DNA from: Treponema sp.
Lineage (GTDB): Bacteria > Spirochaetota > Spirochaetia > Treponematales > Breznakiellaceae
Length of the DNA stretch: 62,807 nucleotides
Direction: 5' to 3'
Assembly: GCA_031277045.1 (NCBI GenBank)
Contig: JAISLX010000172.1
Coordinates: 1-62,807 of the forward strand
The notes under the pieces were generated by a model. That model worked only from the letters and a program-made list of their open reading frames with translations, was not told the DNA's origin and ran no database searches. The translations under genes were made by a program, and so were the position numbers. Of this stretch, positions 34,102-42,505 are shown in pieces (position 1 is the stretch's first letter; every line of letters begins with the position of its first letter).

Positions 34102-35667
34102 ATGAATACTTTTTTACGGAAATTTTCTTTAACCATTACTTTGCTGGTATTGTTATTTTTTGCGGTCCTCCCCGCGGCGGCGCGGGCCCATCAGGAAGCC
34201 CCCGCCCCCCGGGATACCTTTATCTACGGGATAGAAGGGGACCCGGGGAACGACATCAACACCATCACCATAGGCGACCGCTACGGCCTGACCCTGGAGC
34301 GGCTTTTATACAGCCCTCTGTACAATTATTACGGCCCCGGCGATATTACCTACCTGCTGGCCGAGGGGGTGGAGGTCTCCGATGACAATTTGACCGTAAC
34401 CTTCCACCTGCGCCGGGGGGTCCGCTGGTCCGACGGGGTTCCCTTTACCGCGGACGACGTGATCTTCACTTTTGAGCATATCATCAAAGCGGAATACGCC
34501 AACGGCCGGGACGGGTTTGTTATCGCCGGCACGCCGGTAACCCTGACCAAGCGGGACGATTATACCGTGGAAATCAAGTACCCGGTTTTTATCCCCAATG
34601 TGCTGGAGCTGGCCGCGGCGGAGCATTTTATCATGCCCAAACATATCTATCAAAACGACGCGGCCCTGGACAACAACCCCAAAAACACGGCCCCCGTGGG
34701 AACCGGCCCCTATACCCTGGCGGAATACGCGGCGGGGCAGTACATCAAGTTAAACGCCAACAACAACTATTTTTTGGGTAAGCCGAAGATCCCCACCATT
34801 ATTTTTCAAATAGTCTCGGACCTGAACGCGGCGAAGCTGGCCCTGCGGAAGGGGGAGATCAACGCCCTGGTACTGGCCAATTCCGACGCTGATTCCTTTA
34901 AAAACACCGGGGTAACCATCCACGCTTATCCTGAGGACCGGGTGGGGTACCTGTCCTTCCACCTGGCTTCGAGCCGCGTGGGGGATGTCAATGTACGGAA
35001 GGCGGTCTTTTTTGCCCTGAACAGGGAGGAAATGAACATAGGCGCCTACCTTTCCCCGGATTTTTATGTTAACGCCTATTCCTTCCTGCCCTATTCGTCG
35101 GCCTATTATACGGAAAATCTGGAAAAATACGAGCAGGATACGGCCAAGGCCCGGCAATATTTGGCCCAGGCTGCCTCAACGCCGGTCCTGCGGCTGGCCT
35201 ATACCGCCAACAACGTGCAGCAGGAAGTCCAGGCCATGGTGGCCCAGCAAAACCTCAAAGCCATAGGGCTTACCCTGGAGCTTATAGCCATGGATTCAAC
35301 TTCCCTGTACAACAAACTGGAAGCGGGGAGCGATGAGTTTGACATTTTCCTGGGCGGTTATATCATGGGTATCGATCCTTCCAACTACGCGACGCTTTTT
35401 ACCGGCGGTTCGGCCTACAACTACAGCCATTTGACGGACCAAATCCTGGACAATCTGTTTGCCGCCGGGGCGGTGGAAGGGAATCCCGAGGAACGGGTGC
35501 GGATATACCAGGACGCCCAGCGGCGGCTGGCGGATCTGGCGGTGCATTATCCCATCGTTACCAACAAACGTCTTTTGGGGCTTACCAACAATGTCGGCGG
35601 GGTGGATGAGGCGCGGCTTATCCCCATCTATACTTTTGAGGATATGTCCAAACTCTACTTCAAGTAA
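34102..35667 (+). CDS. Peptide ABC transporter substrate-binding protein (family 5, DppA/OppA type)
   Basis: A 521-residue periplasmic receptor that captures peptides or similar ligands. A Sec signal spans residues 1-29 and ends ARA; no lipobox cysteine is present, so it is soluble in the periplasm rather than a lipoprotein. The SBP_bac_5 pattern is clear: LAEGVEVSDDNLTVTFHLRR, GVRWSDGVPFTADDVIFTFE, NVRKAVFFALNREEM and the final PIVTNKRLLGLTNNV. It is the first gene of a complete five-gene transporter. The ribosome site is GGAGGAA before ATG. Confidence 0.93.
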   Translation: MNTFLRKFSLTITLLVLLFFAVLPAAARAHQEAPAPRDTFIYGIEGDPGNDINTITIGDRYGLTLERLLYSPLYNYYGPGDITYLLAEGVEVSDDNLTVTFHLRRGVRWSDGVPFTADDVIFTFEHIIKAEYANGRDGFVIAGTPVTLTKRDDYTVEIKYPVFIPNVLELAAAEHFIMPKHIYQNDAALDNNPKNTAPVGTGPYTLAEYAAGQYIKLNANNNYFLGKPKIPTIIFQIVSDLNAAKLALRKGEINALVLANSDADSFKNTGVTIHAYPEDRVGYLSFHLASSRVGDVNVRKAVFFALNREEMNIGAYLSPDFYVNAYSFLPYSSAYYTENLEKYEQDTAKARQYLAQAASTPVLRLAYTANNVQQEVQAMVAQQNLKAIGLTLELIAMDSTSLYNKLEAGSDEFDIFLGGYIMGIDPSNYATLFTGGSAYNYSHLTDQILDNLFAAGAVEGNPEERVRIYQDAQRRLADLAVHYPIVTNKRLLGLTNNVGGVDEARLIPIYTFEDMSKLYFK

Positions 35668-35719
35668 GGGGCACCATGAAACAGGGCCGCGGAACAGGCC
35701 GCGGCCGGGGGAGTGTTGT

Positions 35720-36673
35720 TTGTTACGTTATATCGCCAAGCGGGTGCTGCAGGCCGTACCTACGGTGTTTATCATTTGCGTCCTTTGTTTCGCCCTGATT
35801 CAGCTTGCTCCCTTTGACGCGATTGATATGTTGACCCGGCCGGATATGCCGCCGGAGATGGTCCAGGCACTGAAGGTTCGTTACGGGCTGGATCAGCCGG
35901 CGCATATCCAGTTTTTGTCCTGGCTGCGCCGTATGTTTACCGGGGATTTGGGGTATTCCATCGTGAACCACCAAAGCGTCGCTCTGGGGCTCAGTTCCCG
36001 GCTGCCCAACACGATCCTCCTGGTGCTGCCCAGCTACACCCTGGCGGTGATCCTTTCCACGGTACTGGGCTTGCTGGCGGGGATGAACCGGGGCGGGCGG
36101 CTGGACCGGGTGGTTGACGGCCTCTGTTCCATCGGCATGGCGACGCCGACCTTCTGGATAGGGATGATCCTGCTCTATATTTTCGCCTATGCCCTGAACC
36201 TGCTGCCGGTGCTGGGGATGTCCACCCTGGGACAGGCGCCGAACCTGCCGGACCTCCTGCGGCACATGATCCTGCCCTGCACGGTGCTTACTTCGGCGTT
36301 TTTGCCGGAAACCATCCGGTATGTACGCTCGGCGGCTATCAGCCAGTACCAGGAGAACTATGTCATGGTCCAACGCGCCTTTGGCAGCAGCGAGACCCAG
36401 ATACTCTTCGGCCATGTGATGAAAAACGTCCTGCTGCCGGTGATCACCCTGGTGGGTATGTCCCTGCCTATGCTGGTAACCGGGGCGTTTATCACCGAAT
36501 CGATTTTCAGTTGGCCCGGGGTGGGGACCTATTTTTTGACAGCCATCCAGGGTTTTGACTATCCGGTAATCATGGCGGTGCTGCTGTTTTCATCAATCAT
36601 GGTTATTTTGGGGAATTTGCTGGCGGACCTCTGCTACGGCCTGGTGGATCCTCGGATTAAAGCCATGAGGTAG
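35720..36673 (+). CDS. Peptide ABC transporter permease (DppB type)
   Basis: A 317-residue inner-membrane permease with six helices. The N-terminus (LRYIAKRVLQAVPTVFIICVLCFALIQL) is the typical DppB start. The EAA coupling loop is seen as EXXNYVMVQRAFGSSETQILFGHVMKN (residues near 210-235), followed by TESIFSWPGVGTYF. I chose TTG at 35720, six bases after GGGGGAG, because the longer frame runs through the end of the receptor gene. The next permease begins two bases after its stop. Confidence 0.92.
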   Translation: MLRYIAKRVLQAVPTVFIICVLCFALIQLAPFDAIDMLTRPDMPPEMVQALKVRYGLDQPAHIQFLSWLRRMFTGDLGYSIVNHQSVALGLSSRLPNTILLVLPSYTLAVILSTVLGLLAGMNRGGRLDRVVDGLCSIGMATPTFWIGMILLYIFAYALNLLPVLGMSTLGQAPNLPDLLRHMILPCTVLTSAFLPETIRYVRSAAISQYQENYVMVQRAFGSSETQILFGHVMKNVLLPVITLVGMSLPMLVTGAFITESIFSWPGVGTYFLTAIQGFDYPVIMAVLLFSSIMVILGNLLADLCYGLVDPRIKAMR

Positions 36674-36675
36674 CC

Positions 36676-37530
36676 ATGGGTACGCAAAAAAACAGGCGGA
36701 TCCGCCGGCTTTTTTTTGAATTCCGCCGCAGCCCCACTCTGATCATCGCCGCGGCGGGGCTTGTTTTCATCCTCCTCCTTTCGGTTTTTGCCTTTCTCTC
36801 CCCCCACGATCCCGATGCCATTGATGTGCTGCGTAAATTCGAGCGCCCCAACGGTACGCACTGGTTCGGTACCGATGATCTGGGCCGGGACTACCTGACC
36901 CGGATCCTCTATGGCGGACGCATATCCCTTTTGGTGGGGGTGGCGGCCATGCTGATATCCACTTCCATCGGGGTCCTGGTGGGGATTACCGCCGGGTATC
37001 TGGGGGGGGCCGCGGACAATATCCTGATGCGTCTGGTGGACATCCTTTCTTCTATCCCCTGGATGATCCTGGTAACGGTGATAAGCATTTATCTCCGGCC
37101 GGGGCTCCAGGCCATCATCCTGGTGATAGGCCTTTTTACCTGGATGTCCGTGGCCCGGCTGGTACGGGCGGAAACCTTAAGCGTCAAGGAGCGGGAATAT
37201 GTGGTCTACGCCCGGGCCATACACCAGAAGACCCCGGTTATCATTTTGCGCCATATCCTGCCGGCGGTGCTGCCCACCATTATCATCGCCGCGACCTCCG
37301 CGGTGGCCAACGCCATCATGATGGAATCGGCCCTCAGTTTTTTAGGTATGGGCGTCCAGCAGCCGGTGTCTTCCTGGGGGAGTATGCTCAACCGGGCCCA
37401 GGGGGTGCTGGGGACCGCCCCCTACATGGCGGTCTTACCGGGGATCATGATCATCTTCACGGTTTATTCCTTTAACAAGCTGGGCAGCCTGGTTCGCATC
37501 GTGGTTGAACCCCGGACCGGTCTCAAATGA
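36676..37530 (+). CDS. Peptide ABC transporter permease (DppC type)
   Basis: A 284-residue partner permease. It starts with a basic N-terminus and one helix, then HDPDAIDVLRKFERPNGTHWFGTDDLGRD, the signature loop of the DppC family. Five further helices follow, with the EAA loop KEREYVVYARAIHQKTPVIILRHILP. It ends in [14 protein letters not shown] lies two bases after the DppB stop, with AGGTAG upstream. It overlaps the next gene by four bases (ATGA). Confidence 0.93.
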   Translation: MGTQKNRRIRRLFFEFRRSPTLIIAAAGLVFILLLSVFAFLSPHDPDAIDVLRKFERPNGTHWFGTDDLGRDYLTRILYGGRISLLVGVAAMLISTSIGVLVGITAGYLGGAADNILMRLVDILSSIPWMILVTVISIYLRPGLQAIILVIGLFTWMSVARLVRAETLSVKEREYVVYARAIHQKTPVIILRHILPAVLPTIIIAATSAVANAIMMESALSFLGMGVQQPVSSWGSMLNRAQGVLGTAPYMAVLPGIMIIFTVYSFNKLGSLVRIVVEPRTGLK

Positions 37531-38528
37531 GGGACGCCGCTGGGACGCCGTTGCTGGAACTCCGGGGGCTGCGCTGCGCCTTTACCCTGGAGGGGCGGCA
37601 GGTGGAGGTGCTGCGGGGGGTCAACCTGACCCTGGAACCGGGGGAGATCCTCGCCCTGGTGGGGGAAAGCGGCAGCGGGAAAACCCTGACCATGCGCTCC
37701 CTTATCCGTATGCTGCCCCGAAACGCCGTTATGAAGGCGGAACGCCTGAATTTTGCGGGGACCAGTCTGTTAGGGCTGACGGAAAAATCCCTCCGCGCCA
37801 TCCGGGGGAAGGATATTTCGATGATATTTCAAGACCCCATGACTTCCCTGAACCCCCTGAAACGGGTGGACCGGCATATCATGGAGGTGTTGCTTCACCA
37901 CGGCCGGCGGGACCGGCGGCAGGTCCGGGAGGAAGCGCTGGGTCTGCTGCGGCGGGTGGGGATTCCCTCCCCCGAAACCCGGATGCGCCAGTACCCCCAC
38001 GAGCTTTCCGGAGGGATGCGCCAGCGGGTGCTTATCGCCATGGCCCTGGCTTGCAGGCCGAAACTCCTCATCGCCGACGAGCCAACCACAGGGCTGGACG
38101 TAACCATCCAGGCCCAGATTCTGGCGCTGATCCGGGATTTGCAGCAAAAAGACGGCATGGCGGTGGTTTTGATCACCCATGACCTGGGGGTGGTGGCAAG
38201 CCTCTGCCACCGGGCGGCGGTCATGTACGGCGGGCTTATTTTAGAGACCGCCCCGGTGGACCGGATATTTGACCGCCCCCTCCACCCCTATACCCGGGCT
38301 TTGCTGCGATCCGTGCCGGCCATACACCAGGGCCGGAAACGGCAGGGACGGCTGGCGGCTATCGAAGGGCAGCCGCCGTCGGTGTTGTCCCTCCCCCCGG
38401 GATGCCCCTTCGCGCCCCGCTGCGGCGTGGCCCTGCCCCGCTGTGGGGAGGCCCTTCCCGGCATGGAAGAAATTGAACCCGGCCATCATGCCCGTTGTTT
38501 CCGGACCGGCCTGGAAGACGCAAAATGA
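37527..38528 (+). CDS. Peptide ABC transporter ATP-binding protein (DppD type)
   Basis: A 333-residue ATPase. Walker A is GESGSGKT, the signature is LSGGMRQR, Walker B is [12 protein letters not shown], and the switch histidine is in VLITHDLG. The C-terminal oligopeptide extension holds the cysteine-bearing [19 protein letters not shown] motif, which in related proteins binds an iron-sulfur cluster. The start overlaps the DppC stop. It pairs with the next gene to form the heterodimeric motor. Confidence 0.94.
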   Translation: MRDAAGTPLLELRGLRCAFTLEGRQVEVLRGVNLTLEPGEILALVGESGSGKTLTMRSLIRMLPRNAVMKAERLNFAGTSLLGLTEKSLRAIRGKDISMIFQDPMTSLNPLKRVDRHIMEVLLHHGRRDRRQVREEALGLLRRVGIPSPETRMRQYPHELSGGMRQRVLIAMALACRPKLLIADEPTTGLDVTIQAQILALIRDLQQKDGMAVVLITHDLGVVASLCHRAAVMYGGLILETAPVDRIFDRPLHPYTRALLRSVPAIHQGRKRQGRLAAIEGQPPSVLSLPPGCPFAPRCGVALPRCGEALPGMEEIEPGHHARCFRTGLEDAK

Positions 38529-38538
38529 AGGAAATAGC

Positions 38539-39522
38539 ATGAAGGACGGCGAAACCCTCATTGAGGTGAAGGACCTGGTCAAGGAATTTATCATTCGCCG
38601 GTCCTTCCGTCCTCCGGCGCGGCTCCGGGCGGTTGACGGCGTAAGCTTTTCGATTTACCGGGGCGAAACTTTCGGGCTGGTGGGGGAAAGCGGCTGCGGA
38701 AAATCGACCCTGGGCCGCGCCATACTGCGTATACTTCCGCCCAGCTCGGGGCAAGTATGGTTTTCCGGGACCGATATCACCGGCCTTTCCGGCAAAGCCC
38801 TGGAGCCTTTCAGGCGGCGTATGCAGATCATCTTCCAAGACCCCTATGCCTCCCTCAACCCGGCCATGCAGGTCCGGGATATTATCGCGGAACCGCTGCG
38901 GCTTAAAAGCCGGCTTTCACGGGAGGACTGCGACCGGCAGGTCCGGGATATGATGGTTCAGGTGGGGATGTCTGCCGGCGATATGAGCAAGTACCCCCAT
39001 GAATTTTCCGGGGGGCAGCATCAGCGGATAAGCATAGCCCGGGCCCTGATCGTGCGGCCCGAATTTATCCTCTGTGACGAACCTATCAGCGCTCTGGACG
39101 TATCCATCCAGGCCCAGGTGGTCAATCTGCTGGAGGATTTACAGCGGGAATTCGGCCTGACATATCTTTTTGTAGCCCACGATCTTTCCATGGTGCGGCA
39201 TATTTCCCACCGGATCGCGGTGATGTATATGGGGGAAATCGTGGAAATCGCCGGGGCCGGGGAAATTTACGAAAACCCCCTGCACCCCTATACCCGGGCG
39301 CTGCTCCAGGCCGTCCCGGTACCGGATCCCCGGCGCGCCCGGGAATCGCCGCCCAGCCCCCTGGAGGGGGAGCCCCCCAGTCCCCTGGAAACAAAGCGGG
39401 GCTGCGCCTTTTTTAGCCGCTGCCCCCGGGCCCGGGAAGTCTGCCGGACCCGGCGGCCCTCTCTGGGGGATACCGGAACCGGGCATCAGGTCGCCTGCCT
39501 GGATCAAGCGTCTTCCGCTTGA
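38539..39522 (+). CDS. Peptide ABC transporter ATP-binding protein (DppF type)
   Basis: A 327-residue ATPase. Walker A is GESGCGKST, the signature is FSGGQHQR, Walker B is FILCDEPISALD, and the H-loop is FVAHDLSM. The C-terminal extension has CAFFSRCPRAREVCRTRRPSL, with the same cysteine spacing as the DppD tail. The start is ATG 38539 behind AAGGA; the longer frame lies within DppD. It is the last gene of the transporter and faces hsp20 convergently across 57 bases. Confidence 0.93.
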   Translation: MKDGETLIEVKDLVKEFIIRRSFRPPARLRAVDGVSFSIYRGETFGLVGESGCGKSTLGRAILRILPPSSGQVWFSGTDITGLSGKALEPFRRRMQIIFQDPYASLNPAMQVRDIIAEPLRLKSRLSREDCDRQVRDMMVQVGMSAGDMSKYPHEFSGGQHQRISIARALIVRPEFILCDEPISALDVSIQAQVVNLLEDLQREFGLTYLFVAHDLSMVRHISHRIAVMYMGEIVEIAGAGEIYENPLHPYTRALLQAVPVPDPRRARESPPSPLEGEPPSPLETKRGCAFFSRCPRAREVCRTRRPSLGDTGTGHQVACLDQASSA

Positions 39523-39579
39523 AACCGGCTTATGCGCGGATCAATTTTGGCATGTAACGCGGGGGCGCGTCCCCGGCGT

Positions 39580-40182
39580 TTATACGCCTTCTTTGATAAT
39601 TTCGATCTTGATCCCCTCGTTCTGCTCCGGTTCGTCTTTTGGGGGAATCGTGATCTTTAGAATGCCGTTTTTGAAGACCGCCCGTACCTTTTCCTGCGCG
39701 TATTTATCCAGAGGGACGTAGTATTTCTGCTTTTCGATGTTTTTCATCTTGAGCCGCCGTTTCAGGTAGTGCGGATTATCGTCCGTATCTTCCCGCCGGA
39801 ACGTGTCCTCCCGGGAATCGAAGACCCCCGGATTTTCCGGTTCTCCGGATCGGGAACCGGGGGGGATAGCCGCGGAAAAGACCATATAATCCCCCTGAAA
39901 GGAAAGGCTGATATCTTTTTCGTCAAACCCCGCCAGGGCAAATTCGAAGCTAAGGCTTCTGTCGCCCGACATGTAGATATTCATGGGCGGATAGGAATAG
40001 TTGGGGTAGTAATCGGTATTTTCGTCAAAGAAGGCCTTGCCGAAAGCATCGAAAGAACGCCCCTCCGGAAAACCGTTTCCGCAGTGGTGAAAATTACTGT
40101 TTAGTTCATCCTGAAAATTCCGCGCGGCGTCGAAGATATCATCGAAGATCGCCCCCAAATCCACATAACCCTTGCCTTTCAT
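39580..40182 (-). CDS. Hsp20/alpha-crystallin family small heat-shock protein
   Basis: A 200-residue chaperone. The alpha-crystallin domain begins with NIYMSGDRSLSFEFALAGFDEKDISLSFQGDYMVFSAAI (about residues 75-115) and ends with VRAVFKNGILKITIPPKDEP, including the conserved G-[I/V]-L motif. The C-terminal IKIEIIKEG tail provides the I-x-I oligomer contact. The first 70 residues are an N-terminal arm starting MKGKGYVDLGAIFDDIFDAARNF. The start is ATG 40182 behind AAGGAG; the longer frame has no ribosome site. The insertion near residues 115-150 (PGSRSGEPENPGVF) is longer than in most members. No CIRCE element was seen upstream. Confidence 0.87.
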   Translation of the reverse strand: MKGKGYVDLGAIFDDIFDAARNFQDELNSNFHHCGNGFPEGRSFDAFGKAFFDENTDYYPNYSYPPMNIYMSGDRSLSFEFALAGFDEKDISLSFQGDYMVFSAAIPPGSRSGEPENPGVFDSREDTFRREDTDDNPHYLKRRLKMKNIEKQKYYVPLDKYAQEKVRAVFKNGILKITIPPKDEPEQNEGIKIEIIKEGV

Positions 40183-40363
40183 ACCAGGCTCCTTGTGTCC
40201 CATTCCGTGACCGGCAAAGCCCGCGCGCGGTATGGAACGTGTGTGATAAACCGGCCATACGGCCCGGTTCCGCGGACCCCCTGAGGGCGGCCCCACAAAA
40301 GTATACTCATGTATTCCCGCTTTTTCAATTCGATACCGGGATATTCCCGGCGCCAACGGGATT

Positions 40364-40807
40364 TTAGAAAACTTCCGCGTTTTTGATCGAAAAAGACACT
40401 GCAGGTTGATGGCGCCGGCGGAAAAAATAGACGGGGAGGGCCAGGAGGAACATGCCGCTTAACCCCGCCAGGGCCCGGAGCCCTTCCTGCGCCGGTCCCC
40501 CAAAGGGGGGAAGGAACCGTGCCGCCAGGACATAACCAAGGACAAAACCCGCAATGGGGGGCAGCAGGGCGCGCAGGCTCTGAGAAACCAGCCCTTCCCG
40601 GCGGAGAGACACCGTTTGTCCTGGTCTAAGCTCCGGTCCGCCGGGGTTTTTTACCCGCACCAGGGCAGGTTCCCCGGGGCAAGCCTCCTGCTTACAGGGG
40701 GCCGGGCATCCCGGCGGACATTGCGCGATGTCCGGGCGCGCGGCCGGGGAGGATTCCAGCTTGACAAGAACCGTATCCCCCGTTGTTGTTACTACACGGC
40801 CTTTCAT
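40364..40807 (-). CDS. RseC/MucC family membrane protein
   Basis: A 147-residue inner-membrane protein. It begins with a small beta domain containing the cysteine cluster CPPGCPAPCKQEAC (residues 30-43), then two helices (about residues 80-100 and 112-128, SQSLRALLPPIAGFVLGYVLAARF and LAGLSGMFLLALPVYFF). This is the RseC/MucC layout, a family linked to envelope-stress control and to the Rnf/Rsx electron-transfer complex in which the cysteines matter. The start overlaps the preceding gene's stop by four bases (ATGA). Its partner complex is not in the window. Confidence 0.8.
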   Translation of the reverse strand: MKGRVVTTTGDTVLVKLESSPAARPDIAQCPPGCPAPCKQEACPGEPALVRVKNPGGPELRPGQTVSLRREGLVSQSLRALLPPIAGFVLGYVLAARFLPPFGGPAQEGLRALAGLSGMFLLALPVYFFRRRHQPAVSFSIKNAEVF

Positions 40808-41691
40808 ACTGCCGTTTGTTCCGCCTGTTCGGGATTGTCCTCTTCATCCGGTTCATCGTCCCGCGGATCCCCCTTGCCGGCCGCCTTTTCCGAATCTTTC
40901 CGGGGAATTTCGGGAAGTTCCAGGCGGATCCGCTCGATAGACAGGGCCCGGCCCCCGGAATCAAGTTCGATAAAAACGCCCTGTAGTTCGGGCCGGGCCC
41001 ACGCCTCCCGGGTCCAGTCGGGGATGCCGCTCAGGTATTCCTTGATCCGGGACTCCGTGTCCGTGCCCCCTACCGATTCGGCGCTGCCCGTGCGGCCGGC
41101 GTCGCAGATCACCGCCGTCCCGCCGGGGAGTATGGTTTCATCCGTGGTCTGGACCCTCGTGTGGGAACCGATGACCGCTGAACAGCGTCCGTCCGCAGCG
41201 GCGAAAAGGGTCTTTTTTTCCGCGGTGGCCTCCGCGTGGAAATCGACAATGACAAAAGGGGTTTCCTGGCTAAGCCGTTCCAAAAGGCTGGGAAGCGCGG
41301 CATAGGGGCTGTTTCCGTGGATTCTGCCGAAACCGCTCTGTCCCAAAAGTACCGTTACCGCTATTTTTTCAGCGCCCGCTTTGTAGATCCGGCTTCCACA
41401 GCCCGGAGCCTCGGCGTTCAGGTTTTCCGGCCGCAGTACGTAGGGAAGTTTCGCCAGGTTTTCGGTCAGGTCTTTTTTGTAGAAACAACATTCCCCCGTG
41501 GTAAGTACATTGGCCCCCAGCTTGTGCAGGTAGGCGGCGTGGTTTCGCCCCAGACCGTTCCCGCCGGTGGCGCCGTCGGCGCAGGCGACAAGGAAATCAA
41601 AAGGTTTACGCCGCCGCAGTTCCGGCAGCCCATTTTTGAGGGCGTATACCCCCGCCTTGCCCACAATTTCCGCCACGTACAGAATTTTCAT
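40804..41691 (-). CDS. YmdB-family metallophosphoesterase homologue with altered active site
   Basis: A 295-residue member of the YmdB/DR1281 phosphodiesterase family. The fold is clear from LPYVLRPENLNAEAPG, PFVIVDFHAEATAEKK, DGRCSAVIGSHTRVQT and DETILPGGTAVICDAG. Most metal ligands are changed. The usual Asp8 is Glu8, Glu39-Asn40 is Asp39-Gly40, Asn67-His68 is Glu67-Cys68, and the last His of the GTHTHVQT motif is Arg179. Only His152 and His177 remain. Phosphodiesterase activity is therefore doubtful. An acidic tail (DPRDDEPDEEDNPEQAEQ) is extra. Both ends overlap neighbours by four bases (TPR gene before, RseC gene after). Confidence 0.85.
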   Translation of the reverse strand: MKILYVAEIVGKAGVYALKNGLPELRRRKPFDFLVACADGATGGNGLGRNHAAYLHKLGANVLTTGECCFYKKDLTENLAKLPYVLRPENLNAEAPGCGSRIYKAGAEKIAVTVLLGQSGFGRIHGNSPYAALPSLLERLSQETPFVIVDFHAEATAEKKTLFAAADGRCSAVIGSHTRVQTTDETILPGGTAVICDAGRTGSAESVGGTDTESRIKEYLSGIPDWTREAWARPELQGVFIELDSGGRALSIERIRLELPEIPRKDSEKAAGKGDPRDDEPDEEDNPEQAEQTAV

Positions 41692-42245
41692 AAACCGGCG
41701 GTCCGGTAGGCTTGTCCGGGGATTCGCGGCTGGCAGCCCAGGCCGCCGAGGATCCGCTCAAATTCGGCGGCCGCCCGGTAATCCCCAAGTTCCCGGCAGG
41801 TATCCCGCAGGTTGTATACCGCGTCGTAGTACATAGGGGTAATGCTGATAGCTTCCTCAAAGCAGTGGCGGGCGTCCTCAAAATTACCCATCGAAAAGTA
41901 AAGGACCCCCAGGTTGTTCCATGTTTTTGGGGCGCAGTCATCCCGCACCAGGGCGGAATGGTAGCAGTTTTCGGCCTCGTCAAACTGTTCAAGATCGTAG
42001 TAGATAAGTCCCAGAGAAAACCACGCCTCCGCCAGATCATCGTCAATAACAACCGCCCTGCCAAAACTGTCCAGGGCTTCGTCGTAGCTTCCGATCCGCT
42101 GCTGGGCTATTCCCAGATTCAGCCAGAGCAGGGGGTTTTCCGGCTCGAGCGCCAGGGCTTTTTGAAACAGGGGTATGGCGTCATTGGGACGATTCGCTTC
42201 GGTTAAAGCTATACCCGAATGATTTAGGTACGCGGCATTTTCCAT
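41688..42245 (-). CDS. Tetratricopeptide repeat protein
   Basis: A 185-residue protein built of about four or five TPR units (NRPNDAIPLFQKALALEPEN, GSYDEALDSFGRAVVIDDDL, EQFDEAENCYHSALVRDDCA, GNFEDARHCFEEAISITPMY). No signal peptide. It acts as a protein-binding scaffold of unknown partner. The start is ATG 42245 because GAGGAGGGG lies six bases upstream; five more codons exist in the frame. It is the first gene of a four-gene minus-strand run (TPR, YmdB-like, RseC-like, then Hsp20 after 180 bases), the first three joined by ATGA overlaps. Confidence 0.9.
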   Translation of the reverse strand: MENAAYLNHSGIALTEANRPNDAIPLFQKALALEPENPLLWLNLGIAQQRIGSYDEALDSFGRAVVIDDDLAEAWFSLGLIYYDLEQFDEAENCYHSALVRDDCAPKTWNNLGVLYFSMGNFEDARHCFEEAISITPMYYDAVYNLRDTCRELGDYRAAAEFERILGGLGCQPRIPGQAYRTAGL

Positions 42246-42425
42246 AAATCCCCTCCTCACCTATTAAGTATACTTCAGGAAACGGGAAAGAACCAGATGA
42301 ATTGGCTAAATATTCCAGTTTAATTGTGATATTTTTCCGGCGATCTTCATATCCGCCAATCCGGCGGCGGCGTGATATTGAATTTGTCCGCCGGCCACGG
42401 GTAGTTACGGGCGTGGTCCGGGGCC

Positions 42426-42454
42426 TTCATACTGTTACGATTTTATCGTATAGT
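42426..42454 (+). promoter_or_regulatory. Candidate promoter of the cyclase-fold gene
   Basis: TTCATA (42426-42431), a 17-base spacer and TATAGT (42449-42454). This would start transcription near 42461, about 45 bases before the GTG start at 42506. In the divergent direction TATACT near 42265-42270 may serve the TPR operon. I see no other element in the 260-base gap. Confidence 0.45.
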
Positions 42455-42505
42455 TTTAGCGGATGAGACTGCCGGATTCCGGAACAGACAAGTAAAGAAA
42501 CGAAG

